This document shows positions 31,261-33,497 of a stretch of 33,497 nt of DNA, one piece after another. The notes under the pieces are model-generated. The model was given only the letters and a program-made list of their open reading frames with translations, was not told the origin of the DNA and did no database searches. The DNA lies in contig DFKQ01000071.1 in the NCBI GenBank assembly GCA_002373875.1, positions 1 to 33,497 on the forward strand, in the 5' to 3' direction. Made by a program: the position numbers and the translations under genes. This DNA is from Lachnospiraceae bacterium UBA3641 (GTDB lineage Bacteria > Bacillota > Clostridia > Lachnospirales > Lachnospiraceae). The first letter of the stretch is position 1; every line of letters starts with the position of its first letter.

Positions 31261-32682
31261 ATGTTGAAGAAGGCAATAAAGATCATACTCATAGTCATGG
31301 GAAGCCTTGTGCTTATCGCAATATGCGGATATGCGGTCATATCTGCTTACTACAATAAGAAATTCCTGTGCGGGACATATATAAACGGCAGGGATGTACA
31401 GGGAATGACCCTGGATGGGGCAAATGAGTATCTGGTAAACACATACCTGCCCGGAGTTGATTATTCAAGACTGGCGATCCTTATTGAAGGAAGGGATGGC
31501 TATATGGAGACTGTGAAGGGCTCCGAATTTGGTCTCAGGGCCGACATGAGAAGGGACTTAAGCAAGATCATGGACACCCAGAAACCCTATGAATGGCTCC
31601 TCTATAAGCTCTATCCTTCGGATCATGACGCGAAGCCCTCCATAATATATGACAGGCATACCCTCTATGAGAGGCTGAGCAGGCTTGAATGCGTCGGCGA
31701 CAGGAAGAAGGACCCCGACCCTGTTGTTGAGATAAGAAATGATAAGGGTAACTTCTATCTCTATGACAATATTGTCGATCATGCGGATCCCCAGATGCTT
31801 ACCGATAAGGTGGCCGCAGCTCTTGAAACAGCGGACAAGGCCGTTCTGGAAATAGATATTGAGGATTGTTATGAACCGCATGTTATTCCGGACAGGTTCG
31901 GCCGGACGGTTGAACTGTATGATAAGATAGACCGGCTCTCGAAGTCCAGCATAACCTTTTTGGATGCGCCTCTTCAATATACTCTTGCGGGGAATGTGGT
32001 TGAAAGATGGCTCAAGACGGACGATGAAGGACTTCCTATAGAAGATGGATCGGGAAATCTTATAATTGACGAAGAAAGGCTGAACGGATATACTGATACA
32101 TTGTCGAAGGTTTTTGATACGACAGGCTCTACCATTGACTGGAAGAAGCAAAACGGCGAAGTTGTTACCATTAAAAACGCAATGCCGGGTTATCTCGTGG
32201 ATAAGGAAGCGGAAGCCGAAAAGATACGAGATACATTCCTGAAGGGCGGCAATGTAAAGAGGACTCCCATATATAAAGAAACCGGTAAGGGAAGGGGACA
32301 GGATGTTGTCGGCAAGACCTATATCGAGGTTGATATGTCGGCCCAGAAGCTGTATTATTACGTGGACGGCAGGCTGACCCTTGAATCGGATGTTGTTACC
32401 GGAAATCTGGCCAGGGGCAACGGAACGCCGGCCAAGCTGTGTTATGTATATTTCAAGCAGCGCAACAGGACCTTAAGGGGGCGGGATTACGCAACCTTTG
32501 TGAATTACTGGATGGCGGTATCGGGACATATAGGTATACATGATGCCACATGGAGGGGGAAGTTTGGTGGAGAGATATACAAGACTGCCGGTTCCCACGG
32601 ATGCGTGAATGTACCCAAGAGCTTCGCGGCACAGCTTTATGATGCGGTTGAAGTCGGTACACCCTGCGTGATGTACTACTAG
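31261..32682 (+). CDS. L,D-transpeptidase with YkuD domain (peptidoglycan cross-linking)
   Basis: Membrane-anchored enzyme outside the cell. One N-terminal membrane anchor (about 5-29, IIILIVMGSLVLIAICGYAV-like) precedes two regions resembling the peptidoglycan-binding type 4 domain often seen in such proteins (about 35-330). The YkuD domain begins near YIEVDMSAQKLYYYVDGRL and ends with the active site HIGIHDATWR and S445-H-G-C448-V-N. This cysteine is the nucleophile that forms 3-3 cross-links or attaches proteins. 473 residues is typical of clostridial members. AGGGAT lies upstream of ATG 31261, 18 bases after ilvB, so it may be co-transcribed. The stop codon overlaps the start of the large palindrome. 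Confidence 0.9.
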   Translation: MLKKAIKIILIVMGSLVLIAICGYAVISAYYNKKFLCGTYINGRDVQGMTLDGANEYLVNTYLPGVDYSRLAILIEGRDGYMETVKGSEFGLRADMRRDLSKIMDTQKPYEWLLYKLYPSDHDAKPSIIYDRHTLYERLSRLECVGDRKKDPDPVVEIRNDKGNFYLYDNIVDHADPQMLTDKVAAALETADKAVLEIDIEDCYEPHVIPDRFGRTVELYDKIDRLSKSSITFLDAPLQYTLAGNVVERWLKTDDEGLPIEDGSGNLIIDEERLNGYTDTLSKVFDTTGSTIDWKKQNGEVVTIKNAMPGYLVDKEAEAEKIRDTFLKGGNVKRTPIYKETGKGRGQDVVGKTYIEVDMSAQKLYYYVDGRLTLESDVVTGNLARGNGTPAKLCYVYFKQRNRTLRGRDYATFVNYWMAVSGHIGIHDATWRGKFGGEIYKTAGSHGCVNVPKSFAAQLYDAVEVGTPCVMYY

Positions 32683-32841
32683 TATAACGATTCTTAAATA
32701 CCTGGACCGTATTCTCGCCTGCTTAACCCGATTGCACATATCTGAAAGCCTCGACGTAGCCCGCTACGCCTGCGTTTTCAGCCATGTACACTCGGGCAAG
32801 CATTCATCGAATAAGTCCAGATATTTCGCGAACGTTATACT
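32681..32841. repeat. 161-base imperfect palindrome (possible MITE or structured intergenic element)
   Basis: The ends AGTATAACG (32681-32689) and CGTTATACT (32833-32841) are exact inverted copies. Inward, the arms keep matching in blocks: AAATA and CTGGAC; TGCTT with CCCGA; ACAT; CTGAAA (32742-32747) with TTTCAG; and CGTAGC (32755-32760) with GCTACG at the centre. Arm blocks stay in register with about one indel. It covers the last two bases of the L,D-transpeptidase stop codon. No reading frame within it looks like a gene. A TA flank at each end would fit an IS630/mariner-type MITE, but no target duplication beyond this is seen. Confidence 0.75.
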
Positions 32842-32907
32842 GGATTTATACGGCAGTAAATCATGTAAATAAGTATCATAAATGACAATGTTTAAAGGAG
32901 GAGAATA

Positions 32908-33497
32908 ATGAAAAGAGTTTACAACTTTTCGGCAGGTCCCGCAGTTCTACCTGAAGAAGTACTTAAAGAAGCTGCAGATGAGATGATGGATTATAAGGGA
33001 AGCGGAATGTCCGTTATGGAGATGAGCCACCGTTCCAAGGTTTATGATACCATTATCAAGGAAGCTGAAGCAGACATTAGGGAGCTTATGAACATTCCCG
33101 ATAATTACAAGGTACTCTTCCTTCAGGGTGGTGCCAGCCAGTTCTTCGCGGAAGTTCCCATGAACATGATGAAGAATAAGAAGGCAGGCTATATCATTAC
33201 CGGACAGTGGGCCAAGAAGGCTTATCAGGAAGCAAAGATATACGGCGAAGCCGTTGAGCTTGCTTCATCTGCCGATAAAACCTTTTCATATATTCCCGAT
33301 TGCTCCGATCTTCCGATAACGGACGATATGGACTACGTATATATCTGCGAGAACAATACCATTTACGGAACCAAATTCAAGGAGCTTCCCAACACCAAGG
33401 GTAAGGATCTTGTAGCAGATGTATCCTCATGCTTCTTATCGGAGCCTGTCGATGTATCAAAGTATGCGGTTATCTACGGCGGCGTTCAGAAGAATGT
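32908..33497 (+). CDS. serC: Phosphoserine aminotransferase (3' end beyond window)
   Basis: PLP enzyme making 3-phosphoserine in serine synthesis. MKRVYNFSAGPAVLPEEVL, GMSVMEMSHRSKVYD, LFLQGGASQFFAEVPMN, YICENNTIYG and the final AVIYGGVQKN are diagnostic; the lysine in QKN is the expected PLP lysine. AAAGGAGG precedes ATG 32908. The window ends after about 196 of the expected 360 or so residues, with the frame still open; no stop codon is present. Confidence 0.94.
   Translation, partial: MKRVYNFSAGPAVLPEEVLKEAADEMMDYKGSGMSVMEMSHRSKVYDTIIKEAEADIRELMNIPDNYKVLFLQGGASQFFAEVPMNMMKNKKAGYIITGQWAKKAYQEAKIYGEAVELASSADKTFSYIPDCSDLPITDDMDYVYICENNTIYGTKFKELPNTKGKDLVADVSSCFLSEPVDVSKYAVIYGGVQKN

Noticed and set aside
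1..33497. CRISPR array, tRNA or rRNA gene, integrase, transposase gene or origin of replication
   Set aside because: No regularly spaced direct repeats, tRNA cloverleaf sequence, rRNA sequence, recombinase motifs or DnaA-box cluster stood out on reading.

Overview
The window looks like chromosomal DNA of an anaerobic, low-to-moderate GC Firmicute of the Lachnospiraceae type (Butyrivibrio/Roseburia-like). This is inferred from the gene families (DUF1292 protein, VanY and YkuD peptidoglycan enzymes, BIG2 lipoprotein, E. coli-type IlvD, strong AGGAGG ribosome sites), from the order rplS-lepB-rbgA-rnhB-ylqG-ylqH (close to the Bacillus rplS-rbgA-rnhB-ylqG-ylqH block), and from sigma-A promoters that mostly carry an extended -10 (TGGTAnnnT). 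No phage, integrase, transposase, CRISPR array, tRNA or rRNA was seen. Genes are tightly packed, and no gap without a gene exceeds 300 bases.

Layout. 1-2325: DNA topoisomerase III with an altered toprim motif. 2374-7064: a membrane coiled-coil protein of unknown role, then a branched-chain amino acid operon (ilvB, two consecutive ilvN genes, ilvC); a strong promoter lies between the two ilvN genes. 7068-12629: a translation, secretion and housekeeping block (structured leader, rplS, terminator, lepB, rbgA, rnhB, a FliK-like gene, an FlhB-tail-like gene, a yraN-type nuclease gene). 12639-13835, minus strand: PRPP synthetase, facing that block. 14019-15887: a surface lipoprotein with a glycosidase-like beta-propeller and Ig-like domains. 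15992-19664: gltX, a DUF1292 gene and a short UvrD/PcrA-type helicase. 19766-22933: a GH13-fold protein that appears to have lost its catalytic residues, a small membrane protein and a lactonase-like beta-propeller. 22936-24033, minus strand: aroC. 24200-26649: VanY-type carboxypeptidase, tgt, yajC. 26755-32682: leuB, ilvD, a second ilvB, and an L,D-transpeptidase. 32681-32841: a 161-base imperfect palindrome. 32908 to the end: serC, cut off by the window edge.

How the genes fit together. Two separated clusters supply a full valine/isoleucine route (IlvB/IlvN, IlvC, IlvD) plus one leucine step (LeuB). The two acetolactate synthase catalytic subunits differ at the residue position known to set 2-ketobutyrate preference, so they may have different jobs. 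Prs, aroC and serC add further precursor and amino acid biosynthesis. VanY, the L,D-transpeptidase and signal peptidase act at the envelope.

Most notable for follow-up: the GH13-like protein with degenerate catalytic regions, the 161-base palindrome, the promoter-separated ilvN pair, the FliK/FlhB-like pair in a housekeeping operon, the lipoprotein, and the mutually exclusive hairpins ahead of rplS. I did not find a clearly new multi-gene defence or mobile system.
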